In this document: piece by piece, positions 39,301 through 53,100 of the stretch | Layout: the number at the start of each line of letters is the position of its first letter | Position numbering within the stretch: the first letter of the stretch is position 1 | From: Bugula neritina | Lineage: Eukaryota > Bryozoa > Gymnolaemata > Cheilostomatida > Bugulidae | Length of the DNA: 64,000 bases | Direction: 5' to 3' | Assembly: GCA_964035545.1 (NCBI GenBank) | Contig: OZ037770.1 | Location: 3,763,662-3,827,661 of the forward strand | Notes under the pieces: generated by a model | Databases searched by the model: none | What the model was told of the DNA's origin: nothing | Seen by the model: only the letters and a program-made list of their open reading frames with translations | Translations under genes and position numbers: made by a program

Positions 39301-39509
39301 GTCTCAATAGGTAAAACTTTTACTAGTCTTGCTAAAATGAGATTCATACCCATGCAGAGCTGGTTTTGTTCATACCTATATTCAAATAAATGCTAAGTAT
39401 TGTCTAAATACAAATAGTAACAACCAGTAGATAACTTTGGTTGAAAGCAAAACTTGTAACTTGGCTTTTCAACAAAAATTTATTAAAACAACTCACCATC
39501 TGTTGCCAT
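24328..39509 (-). CDS. Roco protein: LRR-Roc-COR with C-terminal caspase-like domain
   Basis: Fifteen exons (minus, high to low): 39509-39497, 38701-38461, 37711-37574, 37118-36981, 36482-36345, 35886-35749, 35259-35122, 30653-28648, 28374-28288, 28086-27906, 26677-26515, 25990-25768, 25578-25348, 25002-24899, 24477-24328. All have GT-AG borders and agreeing phases, giving 4,089 nt (1,362 residues). Order: about 85-residue unknown N-terminus; LRRs of about 23 residues (to ~375); Roc GTPase with P-loop GNTMAGKTS (419-427), switch DMGGQ (473-477) and THKD (542-545); COR (~650-880); acidic linker; caspase p20 from RGKALIINN with catalytic-type His (THGGED, His1155) but EASSG where QACRG is expected, so the nucleophile is Ser1199; p10 containing EYGSPMIRAL and ending LPYGKRLYLFPG. 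The start ATG has a good Kozak context; an ATG in exon 2 (38,696) is an alternative. Likely cytosolic signalling or immune scaffold (inference). Confidence 0.85.
26031..26370. repeat. About 170-bp tandem duplication in the p20 intron
   Basis: The block beginning TTCACTTTA near 26,031 recurs at about 26,205 with drift, sharing AAGTTGTCAAATGACTG, CAACAGTGAAAAA-type and AACAAGCTC words in order. It is non-coding and lies between the caspase exons at 25,990 and 26,515. Confidence 0.7.
30828..34425. mobile_element. 3.6-kb terminal-inverted-repeat element in a Roco intron
   Basis: Left end AGTCTAGAAGTAACC and right end GGTTACTTCTAGACT are inverted. The left end and following 368 bp are duplicated in tandem (30,828 and 31,196). 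The interior is AT-rich and lacks long frames. One minus-strand frame (32,044-31,850) has a cysteine cluster (CSAC, CQCKDC) that might be a zinc-finger relic. No transposase is recognised, so the superfamily is unassigned. It lies between the last LRR exon and the Roc exon. Confidence 0.6.
34568..35100. other. Intronic, no feature recognised
   Basis: AT-rich sequence between the inverted-repeat element and the most 3' of the tandem LRR exons. Only short unconvincing frames are present. Confidence 0.4.
35122..37711 (-). repeat. Tandem array of five 138-bp LRR exons
   Basis: Exons at 37711-37574, 37118-36981, 36482-36345, 35886-35749 and 35259-35122 are all exactly 138 bp and phase 2-2. Each encodes two LRRs of about 23 residues with the pattern LTQLExLxIxxNxLxxVP. 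Intron sequence is duplicated too: introns flanking exons 36,981 and 35,749 match each other, as do those by 36,345 and 35,122, so the copied unit is a two-exon block of about 1.23 kb. Confidence 0.9.
37711..37764. repeat. Perfect 54-bp palindrome at an LRR-exon 3' splice site
   Basis: Two 27-base arms, the left beginning ACTGTAATATAAAGTGTGTA, are exact reverse complements meeting at ATATGCATAT. On the minus strand one arm ends in TTACAG, the acceptor for the exon 37711-37574. Confidence 0.95.
38262..38312 (-). pseudogene. Relic LRR exon
   Basis: The stretch TAGTTTCTACAACTCGTTCA and the following CAGCTGGTAGAG match the acceptor-side part of the tandem LRR exons (TAGTTTCTCTAACTGAGTCA, CAGCTGACATAG). 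The rest of the exon is gone. It lies between exon 2 and the first intact LRR exon. Confidence 0.5.
39030..39135. repeat. Dispersed repeat, copy 1 of 2
   Basis: About 100 bp starting near ACGCTGAATTATCATTT recurs at 40,167-40,266 in the same orientation with small differences. It lies in Roco intron 1. It includes part of a minus-strand frame that is therefore unlikely to be a gene. Confidence 0.7.
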
Positions 39510-39714
39510 GGTTACTAAAGTTTTTACTGCTGATTTATTTCAATTCTGTAAATCTGAAGGTTGGTAGCTCCACCTGTACAACAGGTATAAAATAAAAAGT
39601 ATTATATAAATCATTGCTACATAGAATATACCAATGTACATGCCCATTTCTATAAGGAGTAGATGTATAATCAGTCAAGAAAAATAAACTTAAGTAAACC
39701 ATAGGTATTTACTT

Positions 39715-39965
39715 ATGTATGTATTTATGTATGTAGGTATTTAGGTATGTACGGAGTTAGGAATGTAATACGTCTATAGGTATGTATGTATTTATGTATG
39801 TATGTATTCATGTATGTAGGTATTTAGGTGTGTAGGTATTTAAGTATGCAGCTATGTGGGTATTTAGGAATGTATGTATTTAGGTATATGTATATATATT
39901 TAGGTGTGTATGTATTTAGGTATGTAGGTATTTAGGTATGTAGGTATCTGGGTGGGTATGTAAGT
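39715..39965. repeat. GTATGTAGGTATTTAG-type tandem repeat
   Basis: An imperfect array of GTATGTATTTAG and GGTATTTAGGTAT words upstream of the Roco start codon. Confidence 0.85.
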
Positions 39966-40493
39966 CTGCAAACTCTTACTGACACAGTATACAGCTGCCT
40001 ACTCGGTCACCTTAATTGTAGGAGGGAACTAGGTAACTCATCTGGCTGGACTGTGTGACAACAGATATGACTTTGAATCAATACTTTGTATATCTCTGTC
40101 TCACTGCAATATGAATAATTTACAAATTGTACTGAAGTCTTAAAATGAGTGTAATAAAAATATTCATACGCTGAATTATCATTTTATATCCATGCATGCA
40201 CAAAAAAAGTACAAATATCAAAATCAAGTTAAATCTTTCTATATCTGACACTGCATACTTCCTACCCTATAATCACTTTATATAATATTATATGCTCAAC
40301 TAACAATTGATGAAATTTGCAGACCTAAAAAATAATATGTTGGCTGCGATATTATATGTATCTGCCAATATTATGTACTTTAAATAGTAAACTATTTAAT
40401 AGTCAACAGTTAATTCTATACCAATTCTAATAATTTGGTCAATTTTGAACAATTAAGTAGAAAACATAACTCCTTGTATTATAGAGAAGAGAT
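39966..40493. other. Intergenic between Roco and the copy-B Gypsy element
   Basis: No gene seen. Contains the second copy of the dispersed repeat (40,167-40,266). Confidence 0.5.
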
Positions 40494-40869
40494 TGTCTTG
40501 AAATGTGTAGAAATAACTTTATTGTAGATAGCCATCTCTAAGAGTTGTATATATCCAGCAAGCTCCAGCTGTAGAATGACTCTAAACACTGCGAGCTTGC
40601 ACGCTTATAAACTCAGGAAACAATCCTTCCAGAAAATTCTACCAATCTTCGACCAAAAATAGGTCATGTCAAGTGTGCCGGAGTCTCCGATAGGATGCTG
40701 ACACTCTGACATGACCAATATTGGTCACGTCAGACATGTCGGAGGTTCGACATGCCTGGTCTCAGACGAAGACCGGTTTACAGCATACGAAATTAAAGTT
40801 GAGAAAAAAGTTAGGCTAAATAATAGTAAAGTTAAAGACAACTCCAAAAATTTCCCGACTCAACCTCCA
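40494..40869 (-). repeat. 3' LTR of decayed Gypsy element (copy B)
   Basis: 376 bp from TGTCTTGAAATGTGTAG to CAACCTCCA. It matches 45,673-46,551 at both ends and through the middle but lacks the 10-bp tandem array. The corresponding LTR of copy A lies beyond the left edge of the window. Confidence 0.75.
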
Positions 40870-42306
40870 TCGAAAAGTATCTTTTTTTGATAACTAGCAA
40901 AAATGACACACAGTGAAATGAAATGTATACAATAAAATATAATAAAATAACTAAAGTATATACACGTCACAATGCAAAGAAATGAAGTCACACATATATG
41001 TATAATAAAATAAAACCAAATACACAAGCTACTACCAAATTAAATAACAAATTAGGTGAGAATATTGTTCATACATATATACAATAGTACATAGCATTGT
41101 CGCCTCTCTCCATCGGCCGTATAAGCTGAGACACTTGGTCTACATGGGGGGCTACATCTGCTGCCATGGTAGCTTGATGTTTTTTGACTTCTTCCCCAGT
41201 GTTGTTGTTGTTGTTTGCTCGGGCACCGGACTGCCGTTCACCTGAGACAGAGTAGAGGTTGCCCGGCAGGCTAAAAACCCAAGAACAAAAGCTACCTGTT
41301 TGTGGGGTTCCCCACGTGTGGCAAGATCGAGTTGCAGAAGTCGAGGAATAAATGCTGACTGGGTGATGGTCGCTGGAATGTTTTCGTTTTTGGTCTTCCT
41401 AATTTTCGGCCGACAGGCCAGAAACCAAAAAGCAAGAACTGCCTGTTGGTGGGGCTCTCTACATGTGACAAGATTAGCTCCCTGAACTCGGAGAAGATGG
41501 CTTCATCAACCACAAACACCTTGCCCATGTGGCAACAGGCTATGTTCTGGTGGGCAGTATATATTTCTGTTGGTATGAATACTCACCGCATGGTGAAATG
41601 CTGAGGGATCACGTGCAGTCTAAGTCTCCGGTGGATGGAAAACCTCCTTCTACACTACTCACAACACGTTCAGTCAATCCGGAGTCGTGTCTCACTGGTT
41701 GTCCAGTGCTGCTGCGAGGTGGACAGCCTGAGTAGCTTTAAGACCTGACTGTACTCCTCTTTGCCATCAGGTTGGTTAGTGCTAGCTGTCCCACCACCTA
41801 GGATTGTCTGTTCCTTTCCCGCAGACTGTTGCAGGTCTACGGGGTGGAGGACATACTCATCTGCAATGACACGGGGGCTGTAACCATCTGGGAAAAATCT
41901 TTTGGGCTGTTATTAACCATGCAAGGGTTCTGCAAAAAGTAAGATTAAATACGACTTCATCCTGCATCTTCACAATTCATATTTGACTCTAAGAGAGAAG
42001 GCAGAGACCGATTGAGGCCAATCTCATTGTTGCAGAAATTTATCATTTGTTTGTATGGTGCCCTCATACACACAGGTAGCTCAGTCATACCTAGAAAAGT
42101 TGTTAATCCCACCTCCTAATTTAGAAGGTAATCATGAAGAGGCTCCTCTTTGAGTTCTACCAGAGCATCCTCACAGTCCACCAACTCAGTTTCAATTCAA
42201 CTGATTGTTCACTGATTACTGTAAGGCGTGCTAGATTCCAAAGATAGAGGATCTAGCCCAAAAGAAATACCTGGCTGACTAGAGCTGGTGGTTTTTTGAG
42301 TAAATC

Positions 42307-45300
42307 TCATGCTGTGGCAATAGTCATCAAAAAAACATGTCTGTTCAATGTGGAGTCTTGAGTTGAAATGCCCGAACCGTGTGTTATCAGGTGTTCATCT
42401 GACAACCCTACGATTGCGCACTTTGGACTGATATTTTTCCAGAGCGCTCCACTCAATAAATGTGGTTGGGCAAGACATCCAGCACCCAGTAAGGTCAAAC
42501 GAACTTGAGCTGAAGCTCATCTGACTGTCCACAACACCTAAGATAACTGATCAATCAAACCTCGTCTCCTACTCGTTAGGAAGTCACCCACCATTTACGG
42601 AGGAGACGTCCTCCAAGTCTCCTATCGGCGCCTTCTATTGATTCTCCTGCCAAACTTCATGGGCTGTACTTATCCTCTCTATCAGTTTCTCCATATACGT
42701 ATGTAGTGGGTACTTGAGCACTGGAACATGGTATATCAGATGCGCGGGAACCCTGGTTTCTCTGGCAAGCATCAAAAGGTTCAGGGGCTTCTGTGTGCTA
42801 AAGTGGGGCATGCTGCGGTAGGCCCGCATGATTTGTGGCAGCACCGCATTCAATCCGTTTGACTCCTGCTTAAGTTTAGGCTCATGAGGGCATCACGCGA
42901 TATCCTGTTGTTGAGTTCCACAATTCCGTTCACTTGCAGATGATATAAATTCTTTGCTCCAGTTCACCCCCTTTATCTAGCAGAGGTAACCCATTAGTTG
43001 GGACTGAAACAGGGTACCCTGGTTTGTATGAATATTTTCTGGTAACCTAAAATAACAAAACACATGTAGGTCCAGAGCCTTAGCCATTGTGGGGGCTGAC
43101 GTGTCTTGAATAGCCTGTGCGTCTGCCCACTGGCTGAAGTGGTCTGTGAGAACCAGTACCCAGGTGTTATCTCTGTCAAATAACAGCATAGGACCGACTA
43201 AGTTTACCCCCGATTTTTGCCACAGTCGACAGGCATACAGCTGCGTTAACTAGTGTAGCCAACTGAGGACCTGCTCCATGAGTCATTGGAAAGTTGCCGG
43301 GGCAGCCAATTATCCACATGACAGTACTCTCCAGTTTCACAGCCTATCAATCATGGGCAATGCATGCTGCCTGTTGCGTAGGGTCAGAACAGAGAGGTAT
43401 TTGCCAGCACTCACTCAGCAAATCAAAGTACTCAAGTACTTGGTTCCTGCAAGGTATCCAAAAACTCATCTATCCGATGGAGGGAGTTAAAATCCTGGAT
43501 AGTGACACTGTTGAGGCTGCGGTAGTTTACGCAGATCTTCTAACTGCCACCCTTCTTTTTGACTAAAACTACTGGTGAGCTCTACGCAGTATGGGCTGGC
43601 TCAATCAGGTCCCGGTCAAAAAGGCTTAGCACCTGTCGACTCACCTCATTCTCCCTGCACTGTCGTTGAGTTGGCGGTTTTATGAGCACACTGTTTGCTG
43701 CCAAGGATATCTTGTGGCAGATGATTTTGGTCAACCCTGTGTCATTGCCTCTACAGTTGAATATGCTATTGTACTCCAGGAGTAGTTCAGCCAGTTCTTG
43801 GCACTCCGAGCAATTTCTACAGCTTCCACAGTGTCGTTCATACAGGTAAGCAACATACTCCAGGATTGCTCCCCGTCTGTTCCCTGGGCGCTGGTCACTT
43901 TCTCCGATGCCAGCCCCACATCGGCCTCTTGGAAAAAGTAGTACCTCCCCACAATTGCACCAGTCAGCAGTTTGATTGGTTTTGTGAAAGGGTTGATGCA
44001 TTGCCCGAAAAGCTCCCCGACAACAGTCTAGCCGATTCAGGTTGTTTGTCAGTTGAATCTTCCTATACCTCTCTTCCACCACTTCAAGCTCCGTAATCAT
44101 CCTCCAGTTGACTGTTATGGTACCGTGCAGTCCTGTACTACCTAAACTCTGCTCACCAAAGGCTTGCCAAATTTGTTGACAAAGATGAGTTTTTTCCCAG
44201 CCGTCACCACCGCCAACATTTTAAAATTCATGTGACACTAGTGTTTTTTCAGGAATGGAATGCCCAAGATGGCATCCTCCTTCAAGTAATTAAAGATGAA
44301 GGTCTTGTAGATCACCTGATCATAGACTGGTGTAGGTAGTGTAATGATGCCGTAGAACGGAAAGCCTGACCAGCCCACCTATGTCACCTTGTGCACCTAC
44401 ATATGGCTCAATGCTAGCCCTCTCTCAAGCGCCAAGAGTGTTAAAGAGATGCCGACTCAACATTTTTATAGTGGACCTAATATCCAGTAGGAAGGCTGCA
44501 GCTTTACCTGCAATATTATGGAGTAGGAAGTAGCTGCCACCGTACGGCTGAGTGCTCCTGAAGCAGTCAGTGTCTGGCAGAGACACTTCTTGAGTCCTTA
44601 CGACGGGCCTCCTTTTCGACTTCACGACATTGGAGGCTTTCCGAGGTTTAGAGCGTAGCTTGGAGTCTTTTTCCGCAACTTTGTTGGGTAACTACCGGAA
44701 CCGGTTGCTGAGTGGCTAGGCAGAAGGTTCTGGTAGACTTTGCGGTTTTCTAGATCTTTGTAGTGCGTGCCATCCTAAGTCAAGAGACCCAATCCCAGTG
44801 TTGAGTGACCAGACAGGAAGTTTGTGCAGACCTCTCAGCCCCCGAGATCTTTGAGGTGTCTGCCATTTGGCATCGCCAGGCTCCATTGGAATCCTTCTAA
44901 ATGAGGCTGACTCTGGACCCACAGTTGGCGGAAGTTACCGCAGGTATCCGGTGTTTAGAAGCACCTTCTTTCACTGTTGGGCATTCTTACTGCATGTGTC
45001 CATTTGTCCCACACTCCCAACCAGTGAGTGGTGGCGACCTGATGGGGTCGTTCCAGGACCAGGGCAAATGCCGATCAGCTTGAGTCTGAAGGCCCTTCAT
45101 CGTATTCATCAACATAAGGAATTTTGTAGGGCCAGCGACACCGTGGTATCAGCCACGACTTGAAGTGCTGGCGTGGTGGGTCGGACCGCCTCCTGTCCTG
45201 TTTCTTTAGTTTGGTTAGCAGTTAATCTTTCCACTTGGTAATAGGCTTTTCCCATCTTTACCGCTACTTCAATAGAGTCGACGTTAGATGCCAGTAAGTA

Positions 45301-45351
45301 GCGCTGCAGTCCTGCATAATTCAGTGCCCTTAAAATCAACTTATACGCCAT
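42307..45351 (-). pseudogene. gag-pol remnants of the decayed Gypsy element (copy B)
   Basis: Same order and breaks as copy A: gag-like 45,351-44,716, protease-like 44,625-44,425, RT start 44,100-43,582 (one 172-residue frame ending DRDLIEPAHTA), integrase core 43,189-42,977, integrase C-terminal part 42,853-42,635. The RT C-terminal half and RNase H are absent. Lesions shared with copy A show it was already dead when duplicated. Confidence 0.8.
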
Positions 45352-45672
45352 GCTCCGGGCTATTTCTTGTTTGTTTGGCTGTAAGCTATCAATGACAATT
45401 TCTTTATTTGGTAAACAAAATCCTGAAGAGATATCCTACGGTCTCTCTTGAAACTCTGGAGTTTTTCTCCAGCGTCTCGAGCGTTCATACCAAACCAAGT
45501 CCCTAAGGCCCAAAAAATATACGTGACCCATGCCGGGATCTCGGCTATAATACTTGGGCTTGTCCGTTAAGCGGGTCCGGAGCTAGAGAGGTCACTATTT
45601 GGCAATTTTTGCAACATCCTCAAAATCATTTATGAAGTGCTTAAGACGCTCTCTTCAAAAGAGAGAAGAGGG

Positions 45673-46551
45673 TATCTTGAAATGTGTAGGAATAATTTTA
45701 TTTAGATAGCAGTTTCCAAGAGTTGTTTTTGTCTGGCGAGCTCCGGCCATTGAATGGCTCTACACTGCAAGATTGTCTCTCTATATACTCTCAAAACATT
45801 TCTTCCAGAAGACTCTATCGACCTTCGACCGAAAATTGATCATGTTGGAGTCTCCAATCGGATGCCCGACACTACGACATAACTAACATTGGTCCTGTCA
45901 GACGTGGCGCAGCTCCGACTCAATTGTCCAACACTCTGACATGCCTGATCTCAGACAAAGACCCTTTTTTAGCATAAAAAAATAAAAGAGAAAAACAAAG
46001 AATATGCCCAATCTCGGACAAAGGCCATTTCTTTTAGCATGAAAAAATATAAGAGAAGAAAAAAAGAATATCATTGCGCTAGGTTAAATAATAGTACAGT
46101 AATATACAGAAATATTGTAATAAGTTGTAATATACTGATCCACACTGTAATATACTGATACATGCTTTAATACACTGTAACATACTGTAACAGACTGTAA
46201 TATGCTAAAAAATACTGCAATGCAACATAATACACTGCAATATACGACAATATAATGTAGTACACTGCAACAAACTGTCAGACAATGTAATATAATCTTG
46301 CTTAATTCTCTGTAAGAAACTGTAAGACACGTCAGTACAATGTAATAAACTGTAATATTATATAGTGTAATACATTATAATAAACTGTAATAAACTGTAA
46401 TAAACTGTAATAAACTATAATAAACTGTAATAAACAGTAATATACTGAAATATACTGAAATATACACTAATACCTTGTTATACACTGCAATACCCTGTAA
46501 TACACTGTAATACATTTTACTAGACAACTCCAAAACTCCTCAAACTATGCA
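45673..46551 (-). repeat. 5' LTR of decayed Gypsy element (copy B) with tandem array
   Basis: The copy-B counterpart of 4,293-5,191. The 10-bp repeat array is at about 46,091-46,521 and is slightly shorter than in copy A. Confidence 0.75.
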
Positions 46552-49173
<2,622 letters not shown>

Positions 49174-49178
49174 TGTTG
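49174..49178 (+). repeat. Target site duplication, left
   Basis: TGTTG immediately before the left LTR, repeated at 54,624-54,628 after the right LTR. Five bases is usual for Ty3/Gypsy. Confidence 0.85.
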
Positions 49179-49465
49179 TGATGCATACTTATAGATAGTC
49201 TTACAATGGCATAACCTGACTAGCAGCTTAGTGCTGTAAAATATTTGTTTACCATTACATACACTCATATTCTTATTTGTGGTTTGTCATTCATCCTTAT
49301 GTAAACTGTTATTTTATTATTATTACCACATGAATAGTTGTCATTGCATTTACTTATTCCTGTTTTACTTGTTAGCCAGTTGCCTGCTAGTGCTTTATTA
49401 ATACAGACATACACTACACAGCTACTTCAATTTCATATTACCACAGCGAATCACAAAACATAACA
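49179..49465 (+). repeat. 5' LTR of young Gypsy element
   Basis: 287 bp from TGATGCATACTTATAG to AAAACATAACA, with TG...CA ends. Confidence 0.95.
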
Positions 49466-49467
49466 GT

Positions 49468-49484
49468 TGGTGTCAGAAGTGGGA
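49468..49484 (+). other. Primer binding site, tRNA-Leu type
   Basis: TGGTGTCAGAAGTGGGA lies 2 bp after the 5' LTR and is complementary to the 3' end of animal tRNA-Leu species (from memory of that tRNA family). Confidence 0.75.
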
Positions 49485-49500
49485 TACCATAGCTGATAAA

Positions 49501-50145
49501 ATGGAGGAACAGCTAGCTGGACTGATAGCTGCAATGCAAGCGCAACAGAAGCTTCAGATGGAACAATTTAATACAATGCTTGGACATTTAGCTAAAACTA
49601 GTAACACACAACCTGTTGCTACAACAGTGTCCGTCACTATTCCTAGATTTGAAATTTATGACAGAGAGAAGGAGTCCTGGGCTCAATATTTACAACGTCT
49701 TAAGCAACACTTCACTGTTTACCAGGTAACAGATGCAACTCAACAGCGAGCTTGCCTGCTCTCATGGGTTGGCTCAGAAACATATGAACTTCTCACCAAA
49801 CTTTTTGGACAAGAGGACATAACTTCTAAATCATTAAATGAGCTCACTGCAAAACTTAGTGAACACTTTGTGGAGAAGAAGCATGTGCAGGCAGCTAGAT
49901 ACGAATTCTATAATTGCAAGATGAAGCCAGAACAATCATACTCAGATTGGGCAGCTGACCTACGTGGAATTGCTCGCAACTGCAATTTTATATGCAAGAA
50001 AACCGGCTGTGGTGAAGCCTATGTTGATGAACAAATAAGAGATGTCATCATTAAAGAAACACCACACGCTGATGTACGCAGGCTCTGTTTACTAGAAACC
50101 GATCCCAGTCTAGACGATGTTCTAAAAAAGCTAATACTTTTATAA
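49501..50145 (+). CDS. gag: Gypsy Gag (capsid-like) protein
   Basis: 214 residues with retrotransposon-gag character: an N-terminal glutamine-rich helix, then a segment with KESWAQYLQRLKQHF and the YEFYNCKMKPEQSYSDWAADL region typical of capsid-like Gag of this clade. The zinc knuckle is not in this frame. It lies just downstream in the pol frame, so it is made only after frameshifting. The frame ends shortly after an AAAAAAG heptamer at 50,124. Confidence 0.85.
   Translation: MEEQLAGLIAAMQAQQKLQMEQFNTMLGHLAKTSNTQPVATTVSVTIPRFEIYDREKESWAQYLQRLKQHFTVYQVTDATQQRACLLSWVGSETYELLTKLFGQEDITSKSLNELTAKLSEHFVEKKHVQAARYEFYNCKMKPEQSYSDWAADLRGIARNCNFICKKTGCGEAYVDEQIRDVIIKETPHADVRRLCLLETDPSLDDVLKKLILL
50124..50130 (+). 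promoter_or_regulatory. Predicted -1 ribosomal frameshift heptamer
   Basis: In the gag frame the site reads A AAA AAG, a canonical X XXY YYZ slippery sequence. A -1 shift here enters the pol frame, which is open from before this point through 53,561. The gag stop follows 13 bp after the heptamer. No stimulatory structure was assessed. Confidence 0.65.
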
Positions 50146-50189
50146 CTACTGCTGAGACAGATAAAGTACTCAAAGGTGAACTGGCAGAG

Positions 50190-53100
50190 GTGACTACGCA
50201 CCAGATGTCTGCCTCCTATAAAGACAGACGCAAACCCACAAAACATTATGACAGCAGGGACAGCCCAGATTCTGGTAAGATAACTAAACTTAAATCTTGC
50301 CCGCAATGTTTTACACAGCATGACAGGAAACAATGCCCTCATAGAAATAAAAAATGTAATATGTGTCAGCGCATAGGACACATTAGTTCCGTGTGCCAAT
50401 CAAAACCCACTAATGCATCCAATTCAAGCAATGTAATTGATGAAACTACCAGCACCATTTACCAAGTGATTGAAAAAGCTAATAGCATGTATGAGCGTAA
50501 AGGTAAACAAATATGGCTGAATGCTTTGGTCAATGGAAAACAAGCTAAATTTCAATGGGATACAGGAGCCACTTGCTCAATGGTTGGTTTAGTAGGCTAT
50601 AAACAACTAGGGTCTCCCCCCTGTGAGCCTACTGACACTACACTACATGCATATGGAAATTCCTCGCTAAAGGTCAAGGGTCAATGTTTTGTTGATGTAC
50701 AACTGGCGCAAACTGTAAAAGAAAAACTAAGACTTCTAGTTGTTGATTCAAATGAAGGATCAAACCTTTTTGGCCTTGACTGGAGTGACGCTTTTGGTCT
50801 TTCACAGCAAGGGTTATCCGCTATAGTCCAAACAATACATACTAATTCCAAGAAACCCACCAATGACTATCTCCCGACATCAGACATTACAACCATTAAA
50901 AAACGCTACTCAGATGTATTCAAACCAGGCATTGGACACTGCAAATCACTAAAAGTTTCAATCCACACTAAACCAGATGCACAACCAGCTTTCTCTAAAC
51001 CTCGTAATATACCATATTCAACCCGACAGGCTACTAGGGCTGAGCTTGATCGATTAGTTTCAGAAGGCGTTCTCGAGCAAATAAATTTTAGTGACTGGGC
51101 AGCACCTATTGTGGTAGTTTCAAAGCCGTCAGGAAAAGTTCGAGTTTGTGGTGATTTTAAGCAGCTAAACCAGCGTATATCAATAGATCAGCACCCATTA
51201 CCAAAACTTGATGACTTGATGGAAAAACTGCGAGGTGGTGTTTACTTTTCAAAACTGGACCTGGCTGATGCATACCTTCAGTTAGAGCTAGATGACGAAG
51301 CCAAGAAATTGTGTGTGATTAATACGCCATTTGGTTTATATAGATACAATCGAATGTGTTTTGGCATCGCATCAAGTCCTGCACAATTTCAGCGATGCAT
51401 GGACTCTCTCACCGTAGAGCTTCCTGGTGTAGCTGCATACCTTGATGACCTCATCATCACTGGTAGCACAGTAGATGAACATTGGGCAAACCTTAACAGG
51501 CTGCTGGCAAAGTTACAAGAGCATGGTTTTCGCTTAAGATTGGACAAATGCGAATTTTTTAAAACTTCAGTGGAGTACCTGGGCCATGTCATTGACAAAG
51601 AAGGCAAGAGGCCCTCAGAGTCATCCATCGCTGCACTAAAACAACTGCCTATACCTCAAGACATTCAACAATTGAAAGCTTTTCTTGGAAAAATCACCTA
51701 CTATGGCCGATTTATATCAAATCTGGCTGACAAAGCAGCTCCCTTGTACAATCTCCTCAAAGATGGAGTTCCTTTCGCATGGACAAATGGTTGCCAACAA
51801 GCATTTACAGAGCTTAAGGAAGACGTCATTAATGCTACTAATCTGTCACACTACGACGAGTCACAAACCCTTGTGCTTGCAACTGATGCTTCCTCTTATG
51901 GCGTTGGTGCAGTTCTCTCACAACAAGATGCTGACGGTAATGAAATTCCTATTGCCTACAGCTCCAAAACTCTGACAGAGACCCAAAAGAAGTATTCTCA
52001 GATTGAACGAGAGGCACTTTCAATAATTTACGGTCTAACAAAATTTTGTCAATACCTTTATGGCCGAAAATTTATCTTAATAACAGACCATGAGCCTCTT
52101 GTGAGTATTTTCTCACCGCAGAAAAATATCCCTTCTACAACAGCTCAACGACTCCAGCGTTGGGCATTAACACTAAAGGCTTTCCAGTATGACATTGCCT
52201 ACAAAAAGACTTCTAAGCATGGTAATGCGGATGCCCTTTCACGGCTACCGCTAGGTATTGATGAGCAATTTGATGCTGCAGAGCATCAAGAAGATATGGA
52301 AGTATCACACACAATACGGGAAGAAATTCATGCATTTCCATTAGATTCAATGCAGATAAAAAGAGCAACCCAGAATGATGATACTCTTCAGAAAGTTGTC
52401 ACATGGATTCATGAGGGCTGGCCTAACAACAAACCTGCTGAGCCAGAGTTACAACTACTCTGGGCACAAAGGGAGTCTCTTGTCCTTCATGATAATATCG
52501 TACTCCTACAAAGAGACACAAACTCAAGAGTGGTAGTACCAAAAGCCCTGCAAACTAAAGTTCTAGAAACCCTGCACTCATCTCACTGGGGTGTAGTTAA
52601 AGTTAAACAGCTGGCTAGGCGCTATGTATGGTGGAGCTCTTTGAATGCAGACATTGAAAAACTCACAAAAGCTTGCGACGTTTGTAAACAACTCTCGGCT
52701 GCACCAACACAGTGCTTTACTGAATGGCCTAAAACTGAACACCCATGGGAACGTATTCATCTTGATTTTGCTGGGCCATTCAAAGACAAAATGTGGCTCA
52801 TATGCATTGATGCCCACTCCAAGTTTCCGTACATGGGGAAAATGGAAATTGGACAAACATCTGCCAAGCAGACTATTCAAGTCCTTAAAGACATTTTCAG
52901 CCTGGAGGGACTTCCTAACACTGTGGTCACTGATAATGGCCCACAATTCACCTCAAGTGATTTTGAGGCATTTTGTAAACAGCATGGCATCAGCCATATC
53001 ACATCTCCACCACATCATCCGCCATCAAATGGTGAGGCTGAACGTTTCGTACAGACTTTCAAAAAATCAGTTGAAAAGAATTGTGTGGGAGGAGTGCCTC

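Larger units (their letters stand above)
40494..46551 (-). mobile_element. Decayed Ty3/Gypsy LTR retrotransposon (copy B), both LTRs visible
   Basis: Minus orientation: 5' LTR 46,551-45,673, internal gag-pol remnants, 3' LTR 40,869-40,494. LTRs open and close with TG/CA on the element strand. A pyrimidine run just right of 40,869 (CTTTTTTTG) reads as a purine tract next to the 3' LTR. The LTRs have diverged strongly from each other, whereas the internal region is nearly identical to copy A, so insertion long predates the duplication. No convincing target duplication remains. Confidence 0.8.

Noticed and set aside
38834-39307. 157-residue minus-strand frame in Roco intron 1
   Set aside because: Part of it is a dispersed repeat also found at 40,167-40,266; no domain and no phase fit with the neighbouring exons.
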